Below are positions 1 through 6,581 of a stretch of 7,610 bases of DNA, piece by piece. Source of the stretch: CAVTZP01 sp964456815 (GTDB taxonomy: Bacteria; Chloroflexota; Dehalococcoidia; Dehalococcoidales; BS750m-G39); contig CAYWCO010000058.1 of assembly GCA_964456815.1 (NCBI GenBank), positions 1 to 7,610 on the forward strand. Reading direction: 5' to 3'. The stretch's first letter is position 1; each line of letters begins with the position of its first letter. Under the pieces are notes generated by a model. The model was given only the letters and a program-made list of their open reading frames with translations. It was not told where the DNA came from and made no database searches. A program made the translations under genes and the position numbers.

Positions 1-45
1 GGATTGAAGTATGATTTCAGCAGAGTTAAAATAAAGTCAGGCTGA
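1..45 (+). CDS. Possible C-terminal tail of an upstream gene (partial)
   Basis: Frame 1 is open from the window edge to a TGA at 43-45 and would encode GLKYDFSRVKIKSG. The other two plus frames close within the first 12 bases. The peptide has a plausible mixed basic composition for a protein C-terminus, and the following gene starts only 22 nt later on the same strand, which would fit an operon. Fourteen codons are too few to identify a family, and an open stretch of this length occurs often by chance. The call competes with the promoter candidate at 4-32, although both can coexist. Confidence 0.25.
   Translation, partial: GLKYDFSRVKIKSG
4..32 (+). promoter_or_regulatory. Candidate sigma70-type promoter of the YchF-like gene
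   Basis: TTGAAG (4-9) and TAAAAT (27-32) are separated by exactly 17 nt. They match the -35 consensus at 4 of 6 and the -10 consensus at 5 of 6 positions. Transcription would start near 39, giving a leader of about 29 nt that contains the GGGG (57-60) likely to serve as a weak ribosome binding site. The assignment rests on pattern only; the region may also be the end of an upstream coding sequence. Confidence 0.4.
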
Positions 46-67
46 TAAATAAGCTCGGGGTTAAACG

Positions 68-1141
68 ATGAGCATTGGCATTGGTATCACTGGACTGGCA
101 AAGAGTGGCAGGACCACCATCTTCAACGCCCTAAGCAAGGGTGAAGCTGACACCAAAAGCACCACCCCGCATATTGGCGTAACCAAGGTCCCGGAGCCAC
201 GCCTCAAGGTTCTAGCCGATATGCTCCACCCCAAGAAGGTGGTGCCAGCTGAAGTTAGCTACACCGACATCGGCGCTTCAGTCAAGGCTACCGGCAGCCA
301 AATCTTAAATCAGCTCGCCACCGCCGATGCCCTGCTCAATGTCGTCCGAGCCTTTGCTAGTGAGAGCGTCCCCCATATTGAAGGCAGCATAGATGTAGAC
401 AGGGACATCGCCACCAATAATTTAGAGCTTGCCGTTTATGACTCAGGCATTATTGACCGCAGACTGGAGAAAATAGAGACCTCGCTGAAGGGGGCTAAGC
501 CGGCTGAGCGCGGGGGTCTCCTCCATGAACAGGAGCTGCTAACCAGGCTCAGGACTGAACTGGAGAAAGATAAGCCCGTCCGCGAACTAAGCCTGAGCAG
601 TGAGGAGCTCAAGACCATAGCCAACTACCAGTTCCTCACCGCCAAGCCGCTGCTGATAGTGGTCAACATCGGGGAGGAACAGATACCCCAGGCGGAATCC
701 CTAGAGGCGCAGCTTAACTCCCGCTACTCACGGCCCAAGTCGGGCGCTATTACCCTCTGCGGCAAGCTGGAGATGGAGCTAACCCAGCTAGATGATGATG
801 CCGCCAGGAGCTTTCGGGCTGAGTTCGGTCTGGTTGAATCCGGGCTTGACCGGGTTATCAAACTATCCTATGAGTTACTGGGCTTAATCTCTTTCTTTAC
901 TATAGCCTCGGGAGAGGTTAAAGCCTGGTCGGTCCAGAAGGGCACCACCGCCATAAAAGCCGCCGGTAAGATACACTCCGATATGGAACGGGGCTTTATC
1001 CGAGCCGAGGTAATCAGCCACAGCGACCTGGTGAAATGCGGCAGCTTGGCTGAGACTCAAAAGAGAGGACTGCTCCGGCTGGAGGGTAAAAACTACATAG
1101 TTCAGGATGGGGATGTAATTACCTTCCTCTTTAACGTCTAG
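68..1141 (+). CDS. Divergent YchF/OLA1-family nucleotide-binding protein with C-terminal TGS domain
   Basis: The product has 357 residues, close to the roughly 363 of E. coli YchF. YchF proteins are ribosome-associated Obg-class NTPases that prefer ATP and are linked to translation and stress responses. The C-terminal TGS domain (about 272-357) is highly typical, with FFTIASGEVKAW, KGTTAIKAAGKIHSDMERGF, IRAEVI, RLEGKNYIVQDGDV and a final FNV. The NxxE specificity motif of the family is present as N200-IG-E203, and a helical insert lies at about 130-185. The G domain is degenerate: the P-loop at residues 9-16 reads GLAKSGRT, with Arg15 where the catalytic Lys is expected; the usual NYPFxTIEPN segment is missing; and the G3 motif reads DIGA (67-70) instead of DIAG. 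The start ATG has only a weak GGGG 7 nt upstream. It is probably a divergent paralogue, so the symbol ychF is withheld. Nucleotide hydrolysis is uncertain. Confidence 0.85.
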   Translation: MSIGIGITGLAKSGRTTIFNALSKGEADTKSTTPHIGVTKVPEPRLKVLADMLHPKKVVPAEVSYTDIGASVKATGSQILNQLATADALLNVVRAFASESVPHIEGSIDVDRDIATNNLELAVYDSGIIDRRLEKIETSLKGAKPAERGGLLHEQELLTRLRTELEKDKPVRELSLSSEELKTIANYQFLTAKPLLIVVNIGEEQIPQAESLEAQLNSRYSRPKSGAITLCGKLEMELTQLDDDAARSFRAEFGLVESGLDRVIKLSYELLGLISFFTIASGEVKAWSVQKGTTAIKAAGKIHSDMERGFIRAEVISHSDLVKCGSLAETQKRGLLRLEGKNYIVQDGDVITFLFNV

Positions 1142-1146
1142 GCACT

Positions 1147-1842
1147 TCAGAGGTGTTCCGCCACCTCGGCAAGGCTGCGGATTTTAGTACAATCGGTAAT
1201 CTCTTCAAAGAAACCGCCGCGGTCTAAAAGAATCCCAACCATGCCCACCCCGTTAGCCCCAAGCACATCAATCTTATACTGGTCCCCTACATAGATTGCC
1301 TCTTCGGGCTTAACCCCGGCCTGTTTCAGCGCCGCTTGAAATATCTCAGGATGAGGCTTATTAAAACCCACCTCCTGAGAGGTGACCATCACCTGAAGCC
1401 AGGCGGAGAGCCCAAGCCCCTGATAAAAGGGAGCTATATCACGGTCAACGTTGGAAATAAGCCCCAGGACCAGTCCCCGCTCCTTGAGGCCGGTCAAGGC
1501 AAGGGCGACATCGTCAAAGAGCACCATCTTCAAGTCAAAGCTCATCCACTTGCCCAGTATGCCGGCGATTAGCTTCTCGGATGCCTCTAAACCCGCCTCC
1601 TTGAGAACTATCCCGTGATACTGCATATACAGAGCCGTCGTCTCCTCTTTAGAGCGCTTGCTTATTGGAAAACGGGCGTGCTCCTTATAGATAAAGTCAT
1701 CGGCGGTCGTTATCGGGCGGAGCAAAGCCTCCGGACTCACCTCAATGCCAAACTCCTTGAGTATCCTGGCTTCAATCACCTCCCGGGGTGGGTCATAGGT
1801 AACCAGGGTATTATAAAGGTCAAAAAAGACGGCTTTAATCAT
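1147..1842 (-). CDS. HAD-superfamily hydrolase (subfamily IA-like)
   Basis: The product is a 231-residue soluble protein with all four HAD motifs. Motif I is FFDLYNTLV with nucleophile Asp8; motif II is LISN with Ser130; motif III is Lys162 in FNKPHPEIF; motif IV is GDQYKID with Asp187 and Asp192. Residues about 15-110 form a helical C1-type cap. The general acid/base Asp expected two residues after the nucleophile is Tyr10, giving DxYxT, a form best known in L-2-haloacid dehalogenases. Motif IV, however, has the phosphatase-type GDxxxxD and lacks the SSNxxD of dehalogenases, so the substrate stays open; a small-molecule phosphatase is the more usual role for such genes. The start is supported by AAAGGA (1849-1854, reverse strand) 6 nt before ATG. 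The gene has its own promoter candidate and ends 5 nt from the convergent YchF-like gene, with no visible terminator between them. Confidence 0.85.
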   Translation of the reverse strand: MIKAVFFDLYNTLVTYDPPREVIEARILKEFGIEVSPEALLRPITTADDFIYKEHARFPISKRSKEETTALYMQYHGIVLKEAGLEASEKLIAGILGKWMSFDLKMVLFDDVALALTGLKERGLVLGLISNVDRDIAPFYQGLGLSAWLQVMVTSQEVGFNKPHPEIFQAALKQAGVKPEEAIYVGDQYKIDVLGANGVGMVGILLDRGGFFEEITDCTKIRSLAEVAEHL

Positions 1843-1885
1843 AGGCGTTCCTTTCTTAAAACAACGGCGAATGGCACAATGTAGT

Positions 1886-1914
1886 ATTGTAGTCGAATCA
1901 GCGCCAGGTGTAAA
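1886..1914 (-). promoter_or_regulatory. Strong sigma70-type promoter candidate of the HAD hydrolase gene
   Basis: On the reverse strand TTTACA (1914-1909) and TACAAT (1891-1886) are separated by exactly 17 nt, each matching the consensus at 5 of 6 positions. Transcription would begin near 1879, leaving a leader of about 37 nt with a good ribosome binding site. The -10 box overlaps one arm of a small inverted repeat, ACAAT-GTAGT-ATTGT (1876-1890), which could be an operator or chance. The promoter lies in the gap behind the response regulator gene, so the hydrolase can be expressed separately from it. Confidence 0.6.
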
Positions 1915-1930
1915 GAAGCGAGGTCACTAA

Positions 1931-1954
1931 TTTCTAGGTGCCAGTTTCTAGGTG
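1931..1954. repeat. Short direct repeat across the response regulator stop codon
   Basis: TTTCTAGGTG occurs at 1931-1940 and again at 1945-1954, a period of 14 nt. The second copy contains the TAG stop codon of the response regulator (1948-1950, reverse strand). The copy outside the gene looks like a slippage duplicate of the gene end. No function is implied. Confidence 0.5.
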
Positions 1955-2622
1955 ATAGAGACCAGGCCCTGCTTTATCGCCTCTACCACGGCTTGGGTGC
2001 GGGCATTGGCGTTCAGCTTGCGCAGGATTGAAGCGACGTGATTCTTAACCGTTTGCTCGCTAATCTTAAGGGTATAGGCAATCTGCTTGTTGAGATAGCC
2101 CTGAGCCATATAGGTGAGGATTTCCCGCTCCCTCGGGGTGACCGGGGCGATAACCACCTCAGTCCCCTCCCCCAGGGATAGTTCCTGGAAGTGGTGTAAT
2201 ACCTGTTCCGCTACCTTAGGTCGTTTAGTAAGGCTCTCATTTATCGGGTGTTCACCCTGAGCCGTCCGCCTCACGGCATCAAGAAGCTGCTCAGCAGAAA
2301 CCTCCTTGCTCAGATAGGCGGCGGCTTGAGCCTTAATCGCCTGAAATAGCTGGTCATCGTCAGTACTGGAGGTGAGCACAACCACGCCGATATTGGGCAG
2401 GCGCTGCCTTACTCTACGAGCCAATTTCAGGCCATTCTCTGCCGGGGCGTCAATATCAACCAGGACTATGTCAGGCAGCGAACTTTCCATAGTTGGTAAC
2501 ACCTCATCGCTGACGCCAGCCTCACCTGAGATTTCAATCCCACTTGCACTATCCAGTGACTGCCGCACCCCCTGCCGAAACAGGGATTGGGAGCTGAGTA
2601 TAAATACCTTTATTTTCTCCAT
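1948..2622 (-). CDS. NarL/FixJ-type response regulator with atypical receiver and LuxR HTH
   Basis: The product has 224 residues, usual for the NarL/FixJ family. An N-terminal receiver (about 3-120) keeps the phosphoacceptor position Asp56 in LVDID, Pro60, Gly64, Thr84 in VVLTSS and Lys106 in YLSKE. A LuxR-type helix-turn-helix (about 159-222) contains TPREREIL, QGYLNKQIAYTL, ISEQTVKNHV and ILRKLNANART, typical for DNA binding as a dimer. The acidic pair that coordinates Mg2+ near the N-terminus is replaced: VFILSSQSLFRQG has Ser10-Ser11-Gln12 where VDDH is expected, so phosphorylation may be weak or absent. The start is firm, with AAGGAG (2634-2629, reverse strand) 6 nt before ATG. It lies 56 nt behind the GGDEF/HD-GYP gene, with no clear promoter of its own, so both are probably one transcript. 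Target genes are unknown; the neighbouring pilus genes are a natural guess. Confidence 0.9.
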   Translation of the reverse strand: MEKIKVFILSSQSLFRQGVRQSLDSASGIEISGEAGVSDEVLPTMESSLPDIVLVDIDAPAENGLKLARRVRQRLPNIGVVVLTSSTDDDQLFQAIKAQAAAYLSKEVSAEQLLDAVRRTAQGEHPINESLTKRPKVAEQVLHHFQELSLGEGTEVVIAPVTPREREILTYMAQGYLNKQIAYTLKISEQTVKNHVASILRKLNANARTQAVVEAIKQGLVSIT

Positions 2623-2655
2623 AACTTTCTCCTTAACTCCGGGCTAGTCCATAAA

Positions 2656-2665
2656 GAGCTAGCTC
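2656..2665. repeat. Perfect 10-bp palindrome in the gap before the response regulator gene
   Basis: GAGCTAGCTC is a perfect palindrome within the 56-nt gap between the GGDEF/HD-GYP gene and the response regulator gene, 21 nt upstream of the ribosome binding site of the latter. Dimeric LuxR-type regulators bind dyad-symmetric sites, so an autoregulatory operator is conceivable. A 10-bp palindrome can also arise by chance, and no promoter was recognised beside it. Confidence 0.25.
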
Positions 2666-2678
2666 CAGTAGTTTAATT

Positions 2679-5600
2679 TCAACCTGGTTCCTGAGCGGTA
2701 ACAAGAGCCATAGTCTGGGCGGTGGGAATGAAAGCCTTGACCAGATTGGGGTCAAACTGCTTGCCAGCACCCCGCTTCAGCTCCTCCACTGCCTCCTCAC
2801 AGGAGAAGGCAGCACGATAGGGTCGGGCCGAGGTCATAGCGGCAAAGGCATCAACTACCCCCAAGATGCGAGCATCAAAGGGAATGGCTTCGCCCTTCAA
2901 CCCCGCCGGGTAACCATCGCCATCGTAGTGCTCATGATGGTACAAAATACCAGCCAGACAAGAAGCCAGCTCAGGAACATTGCTGACAATATCTGCCCCT
3001 AGTTGAGGGTGAGACCTGATTACCTCCCATTCCTCATCGGTAAGCTTACCCGGCTTGTTAAGTATCTCATCGCTAATGCCAATCTTGCCGATATCGTGAA
3101 GCAGAGCGGCGGTGCTCAGCCTGGCTATATCCGCTGGTGCCAGCTCAAGGCTCTTAGCCAGGGCTACAGCATATTCCCTCACCTTCTGCGAGTGCTTATA
3201 GGCATAGTGGTCTTTGGCATCCACCGCTGCCGCTAAAGCACAGATGAGGTTAAAAGCACTCCTGTCCTGCTCAACCTCAAGCTTGGCCGGTTGCTTGGGC
3301 GAAGGTATCAATATCTCCGAGATAGCATGACTCTGGTTGCCACCGCTTTGCTTGGCGTAATAGAGGGCTATATCAGCGGCGGCAATAACCTCATTTATGC
3401 GCACCCCATCAACTGGCCAGCTAGCCAAGCCAAAGCTAGCGGTGACTGAGACATCCTCTACTTTTATCTCCGAGCTAACTCGGTCCCGAACCCGCTCGGC
3501 TACCTCGTAGGCATCCCTGAGAGGGGTTTGCGGCAGAAGAATAGCAAATTCGTCACCACCATACCGAAAAGCCTCATCAGTACCCCTGATGGCATCCTTC
3601 ATAATGGCACCCAGTTGCTTGAGGAGCTTATCCCCAGCCAGGTGACCATAGCTATCATTGAATGCCTTAAAGAAGTCCAGGTCAAGAATGATTATCGAGA
3701 ACGTACCGCCATAACGGGAGTGGCGACCAATCTCAACCTGAATTCGCTCCTCAAGGTGGCGGCGGTTCCACAGACCGGTAAGCTGGTCAATGCGCGCCCT
3801 CTGCTCAGCTTCAGCATAAAGCCGGGCATTTTCAATCGGCATGGCAATCCGGGAAGTCAGCTGGGAAAGAAGCTGCACCTGGCTCTGCCCGTAGGCATTG
3901 GGATTGCGGCTACCCAGGCCCAGACTGCCAATAGCCTTATCATTCACCAGCAGGGGAAGAAAAACCATTGACTGTACCCCCTGTTTGAGATGGTGTTTGC
4001 CAGTCCAAAACCGGCTTTCCTCGGTCAGGTTAGGTTCAATCAGGGGTGCTTTATGAGTTACCACCCACTCGGTAGCCGTGCCTTTGAGTGGTAATTTATC
4101 TCCTGTCTGCCATGCCGAGTTTCCCTCCGAGGATAAGGCCAGAAGGTTAAGCTCATCCCCTTCAACCAGGGCAATTGTTGCCAAATCAACATCAACTACC
4201 TTGCCCAGCTCCTTAACAAAGCTGTCGTATATCTCGCGAATGTCTAGGCTGGAGGTCAGAATTGCCGCCAGATGGCCAATCACGGATAGCTCTTCCTGAC
4301 GCTGCCTGACTTCCTCATGCAGGTACCCCCGCTCTATGCTCACCGCCACCCGGCTGGTACTATCCTCAAGCAGGCTAATATCGTCAAGCAAATACCTGCC
4401 TGATTGCTTCTTGCTCAACATCAGGACACTTACCAGCTTACCCCGGCTTACTACCGGCATAAATAGCTCTATCTCGGCGGCTTTAATCTCCTTCCTCTCC
4501 TGCTCCCAGAGACCATAGAATTCAGGCATGATGTCCAGGCTCTGGATAGTCAACAGCCTGTGCTTTTTGCTCAAATAGCGGACAATGGGATTGTCGTGCC
4601 TTAACTTCAAACTTGAGAGGGGATTATCCTCTTCCTGGGGTTCAACAAAGCGGGGGATGAAGTCTCCACCCTCACCTTCGGGGAAAAGCAAACACGCCCG
4701 TCTGCATTTTATGGCGCCAACAATAAGTGACAGTAGCTCCCCACTCAGCTCCCTGAGACTAAAAACATTATGTATCCGACCAACAAAATCAAGCAATTTC
4801 TGGCGGTCATCATAGGTCTTCCGATAAAAAAACTTGTCTATCCCCTCCTGAGGAATTCCCCGTATTGAGTAAAGAATAACACTGACTAAAGCGGCTACCC
4901 CCAGTCCTGCGGTTAGAGTGAGAAGGTGGAGCTCAAAACCAAGCCATAAATGGAGCAGGAAAAACAAAAGTACGTAAAAACTGACGCCAGCAACAACCAA
5001 TATTAGCCAGCTTAACGCCCGGCGCAAGACAAATCTGATGTCCACCAGCTGCTGCCTAATAGTGGCATAACCCAGGATGAAGGCAACAACAATGTTGCCC
5101 AAATGAGCTATGGGAAACTCCCCGGCCCAGGGGAGGAGAGGAACTAAAGCAAAGATAAGCGAGACGGATGCAATAAGCATGAGAGATGTACTAATCATGA
5201 GAGAAACTATTTGATTATAGAGCACCGGATTATCTAAAGTCCTCAGTCTTCTCCGGAAAAGGTAGAAGCTTCTGCCGGCTAGAACCAGGAGGGGAATAGT
5301 TAAAAATAGGATTTCCATTCCGTAATCAAGGTAAAGCATGCCACCGCCGACAGAAACCCCTCCGGGGAGATAACCTACTAACACCAGAGCGATAACCGCT
5401 GCCAGTGTGGCATAGGCAACTGGTAACCATCGCCTCTCACCCGGGGCAAAGAAGGAGGAGATAAAACAGTAGAATTGCACTGCCACCAAGGTATATGCAA
5501 TGAAGATAACTTTAAGCAAAAGGGGATTATATTGCGGGAAGAAATTGCCGCGTAAGAAGAAGGTAACGAAGCCAAAAATCATGGCCGGGACGAGAAACAA

Positions 5601-5708
5601 GATGAAAAGCCCGTGCCGCCTCTGCCAGGGGCGGCTGCCAACGGTCATAACCAGCAGCGGAATATAGGCAATGGTAGCAATTAATGTAAATAGAGCATAA
5701 ATATTCAT
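2679..5708 (-). CDS. Membrane-bound GAF-GAF-GGDEF-HD-GYP cyclic-di-GMP synthase/phosphodiesterase
   Basis: The product has 1009 residues. The N-terminus holds about nine hydrophobic segments (roughly 3-24, 33-53, 64-88, 94-114, 129-150, 166-190, 198-217, 231-254, 261-282), like the 7TM-type sensor region of some histidine kinases, followed by the juxtamembrane IDKFFYRKTYDDRQ (290-303). Two GAF-like domains follow (about 303-462 and 485-632). The diguanylate cyclase domain (about 640-795) begins DQLTGLWNRR and has an intact GGDEF (717-721) and the inhibitory RxxD site R708-GT-D711 at the usual distance. The phosphodiesterase domain (about 818-1000) has HDIGKIG (H871, D872), H900, HHE (H924-E926), DGDGYP with GYP at 932-934, and D953, so the metal ligands look complete. 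It could both make and degrade c-di-GMP, with the balance set by signals at the membrane or GAF domains. The ATG has almost no ribosome binding site but sits 10 nt after a strong -10 box. A stop closes the frame upstream. Confidence 0.95.
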   Translation of the reverse strand: MNIYALFTLIATIAYIPLLVMTVGSRPWQRRHGLFILFLVPAMIFGFVTFFLRGNFFPQYNPLLLKVIFIAYTLVAVQFYCFISSFFAPGERRWLPVAYATLAAVIALVLVGYLPGGVSVGGGMLYLDYGMEILFLTIPLLVLAGRSFYLFRRRLRTLDNPVLYNQIVSLMISTSLMLIASVSLIFALVPLLPWAGEFPIAHLGNIVVAFILGYATIRQQLVDIRFVLRRALSWLILVVAGVSFYVLLFFLLHLWLGFELHLLTLTAGLGVAALVSVILYSIRGIPQEGIDKFFYRKTYDDRQKLLDFVGRIHNVFSLRELSGELLSLIVGAIKCRRACLLFPEGEGGDFIPRFVEPQEEDNPLSSLKLRHDNPIVRYLSKKHRLLTIQSLDIMPEFYGLWEQERKEIKAAEIELFMPVVSRGKLVSVLMLSKKQSGRYLLDDISLLEDSTSRVAVSIERGYLHEEVRQRQEELSVIGHLAAILTSSLDIREIYDSFVKELGKVVDVDLATIALVEGDELNLLALSSEGNSAWQTGDKLPLKGTATEWVVTHKAPLIEPNLTEESRFWTGKHHLKQGVQSMVFLPLLVNDKAIGSLGLGSRNPNAYGQSQVQLLSQLTSRIAMPIENARLYAEAEQRARIDQLTGLWNRRHLEERIQVEIGRHSRYGGTFSIIILDLDFFKAFNDSYGHLAGDKLLKQLGAIMKDAIRGTDEAFRYGGDEFAILLPQTPLRDAYEVAERVRDRVSSEIKVEDVSVTASFGLASWPVDGVRINEVIAAADIALYYAKQSGGNQSHAISEILIPSPKQPAKLEVEQDRSAFNLICALAAAVDAKDHYAYKHSQKVREYAVALAKSLELAPADIARLSTAALLHDIGKIGISDEILNKPGKLTDEEWEVIRSHPQLGADIVSNVPELASCLAGILYHHEHYDGDGYPAGLKGEAIPFDARILGVVDAFAAMTSARPYRAAFSCEEAVEELKRGAGKQFDPNLVKAFIPTAQTMALVTAQEPG

Positions 5709-5718
5709 ACCTGAGGCA

Positions 5719-5748
5719 ATTATCGCCCCTAAATATGTAAACTGTCAA
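5719..5748 (-). promoter_or_regulatory. Near-consensus promoter of the GGDEF/HD-GYP gene, giving an almost leaderless mRNA
   Basis: On the reverse strand a perfect TTGACA (5748-5743) is followed after 18 nt by GATAAT (5724-5719), 5 of 6 to consensus. The -10 box ends 10 nt before the ATG at 5708, so transcription should start at about 5711-5713 and leave a leader of only 3-5 nt. This fits the lack of a proper ribosome binding site in front of the gene. The promoter lies wholly inside the 93-nt gap behind the prepilin peptidase gene, so the signalling gene and the response regulator after it can be expressed apart from the peptidase. Confidence 0.65.
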
Positions 5749-5761
5749 GCAAGATTGGAGT

Positions 5762-5801
5762 AAAACTAAAGTAGGCGGACTAACGAGGGAAAACTAAAGT
5801 A
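5762..5801. repeat. 12-bp direct repeat upstream of the GGDEF/HD-GYP promoter
   Basis: AAAACTAAAGTA occurs perfectly at 5762-5773 and 5790-5801, with 28 nt from start to start. Relative to the predicted transcription start at about 5712 the copies are centred near -55 and -83, positions where activators often bind. The distal copy ends at the base next to the prepilin peptidase stop codon. A tandem binding site for a transcription factor is a reasonable inference; a small duplication is the alternative. Confidence 0.5.
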
Positions 5802-6581
5802 CTATCTAAAAAAGCCCAGATACCAGCTGAGAATATTACTTCCCCACAGCAAGGTAACTATAGTGGCTAAAGAGAGGAAGGGGGCAAAGGGAATAGCCTC
5901 CTTCCGCCTCTTTACTTTAAGAGCAAGGAGGAACCCGGCCACCAAGCCGCCAGCAATTATCCCCAGAAGGAGGGCGACAAATACTAAGGGAAAGCCAGTA
6001 ACCAGACCAATTAACGCCGCCATCTTAACGTCCCCCCACCCCATTCCCCCACGGGAAACAAGAACTACCAGAAAAAATAACACCAGCCCGACGCCACCAC
6101 CAATAGCCGCCTCTTTAATCCCCGGAACAATCTCTACCTGCGGTAAGAAGATGCTAAAGAGGATGCTGATGAGCAAAGCCAGCGCCAGCGCCGGATAAAC
6201 TATCTTGTTGAGAATAAGCCGGTGCTCCAGGTCAATGACCAGAAGGACAATAAACAGACAGCTATAAAAAAGGGCAATAGGAAGCTCAATGCTCAAGCCA
6301 TAGTGCCAGTAGACAAGCCCGAACAGGAGCCCGGTGCCAGCCTCCACCCACAATACGCGCCGGGGGATAGGCGCCTGGCAGTAGCGACAGCGACCGCGCA
6401 GCCACAGGTAGCTAAAAACCGGAATCAGGTCTTTAGCCTTTATACGGCGCTTGCATGCCGGGCAATGAGACAGCGGGTAAACTATGGACTCTCCCGCCGG
6501 CAGACGGTCGCAGCACACGTTAAGAAAGCTAGCCACCACCATCCCCAGAAGAATAAAAACAATTATAAGAGCAGCTTCCAT
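5802..6581 (-). CDS. Prepilin peptidase (PilD/ComC type, bifunctional peptidase and N-methyltransferase)
   Basis: The product is a 259-residue polytopic inner-membrane protein of typical length. This aspartic protease family cleaves type IV prepilins and pseudopilins after the leader Gly and methylates the new N-terminus. After a first membrane segment (about 4-24) comes the cytoplasmic loop with SFLNVCCDRLP and two CxxC pairs, C40/C43 and C65/C68, expected to bind zinc in the methyltransferase region. The catalytic aspartates are D117 in VIDLEHRLI and D184 in GMGWGDVKM. Later membrane segments follow, including IPFAPFLSLA, a variant of the usual PFGPFL motif. The start at 6581 is firm because an in-frame TAG lies 9 nt upstream. 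The region before the ATG has no ribosome binding site but carries TAATAT 8 nt upstream, within a tandem duplication. The likely substrate gene is the divergent prepilin gene at 7021. Confidence 0.95.
   Translation of the reverse strand: MEAALIIVFILLGMVVASFLNVCCDRLPAGESIVYPLSHCPACKRRIKAKDLIPVFSYLWLRGRCRYCQAPIPRRVLWVEAGTGLLFGLVYWHYGLSIELPIALFYSCLFIVLLVIDLEHRLILNKIVYPALALALLISILFSIFLPQVEIVPGIKEAAIGGGVGLVLFFLVVLVSRGGMGWGDVKMAALIGLVTGFPLVFVALLLGIIAGGLVAGFLLALKVKRRKEAIPFAPFLSLATIVTLLWGSNILSWYLGFFR

Noticed and set aside
1147..1842. L-2-haloacid dehalogenase assignment for the HAD gene
   Set aside because: Only motif I resembles dehalogenases; the SSNxxD residues needed near motif IV are replaced by phosphatase-type GDxxxxD.
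3528..3971. 147-codon plus-strand open frame inside the GGDEF/HD-GYP gene
   Set aside because: It lies antisense to strongly conserved GGDEF and GAF coding sequence, shows no recognisable domain and has no good ribosome binding site.
5863..6198. 111-codon plus-strand open frame within the prepilin peptidase gene
   Set aside because: It is a shadow of the membrane-protein coding strand, rich in Arg, Pro and Thr as expected for such an antisense frame.
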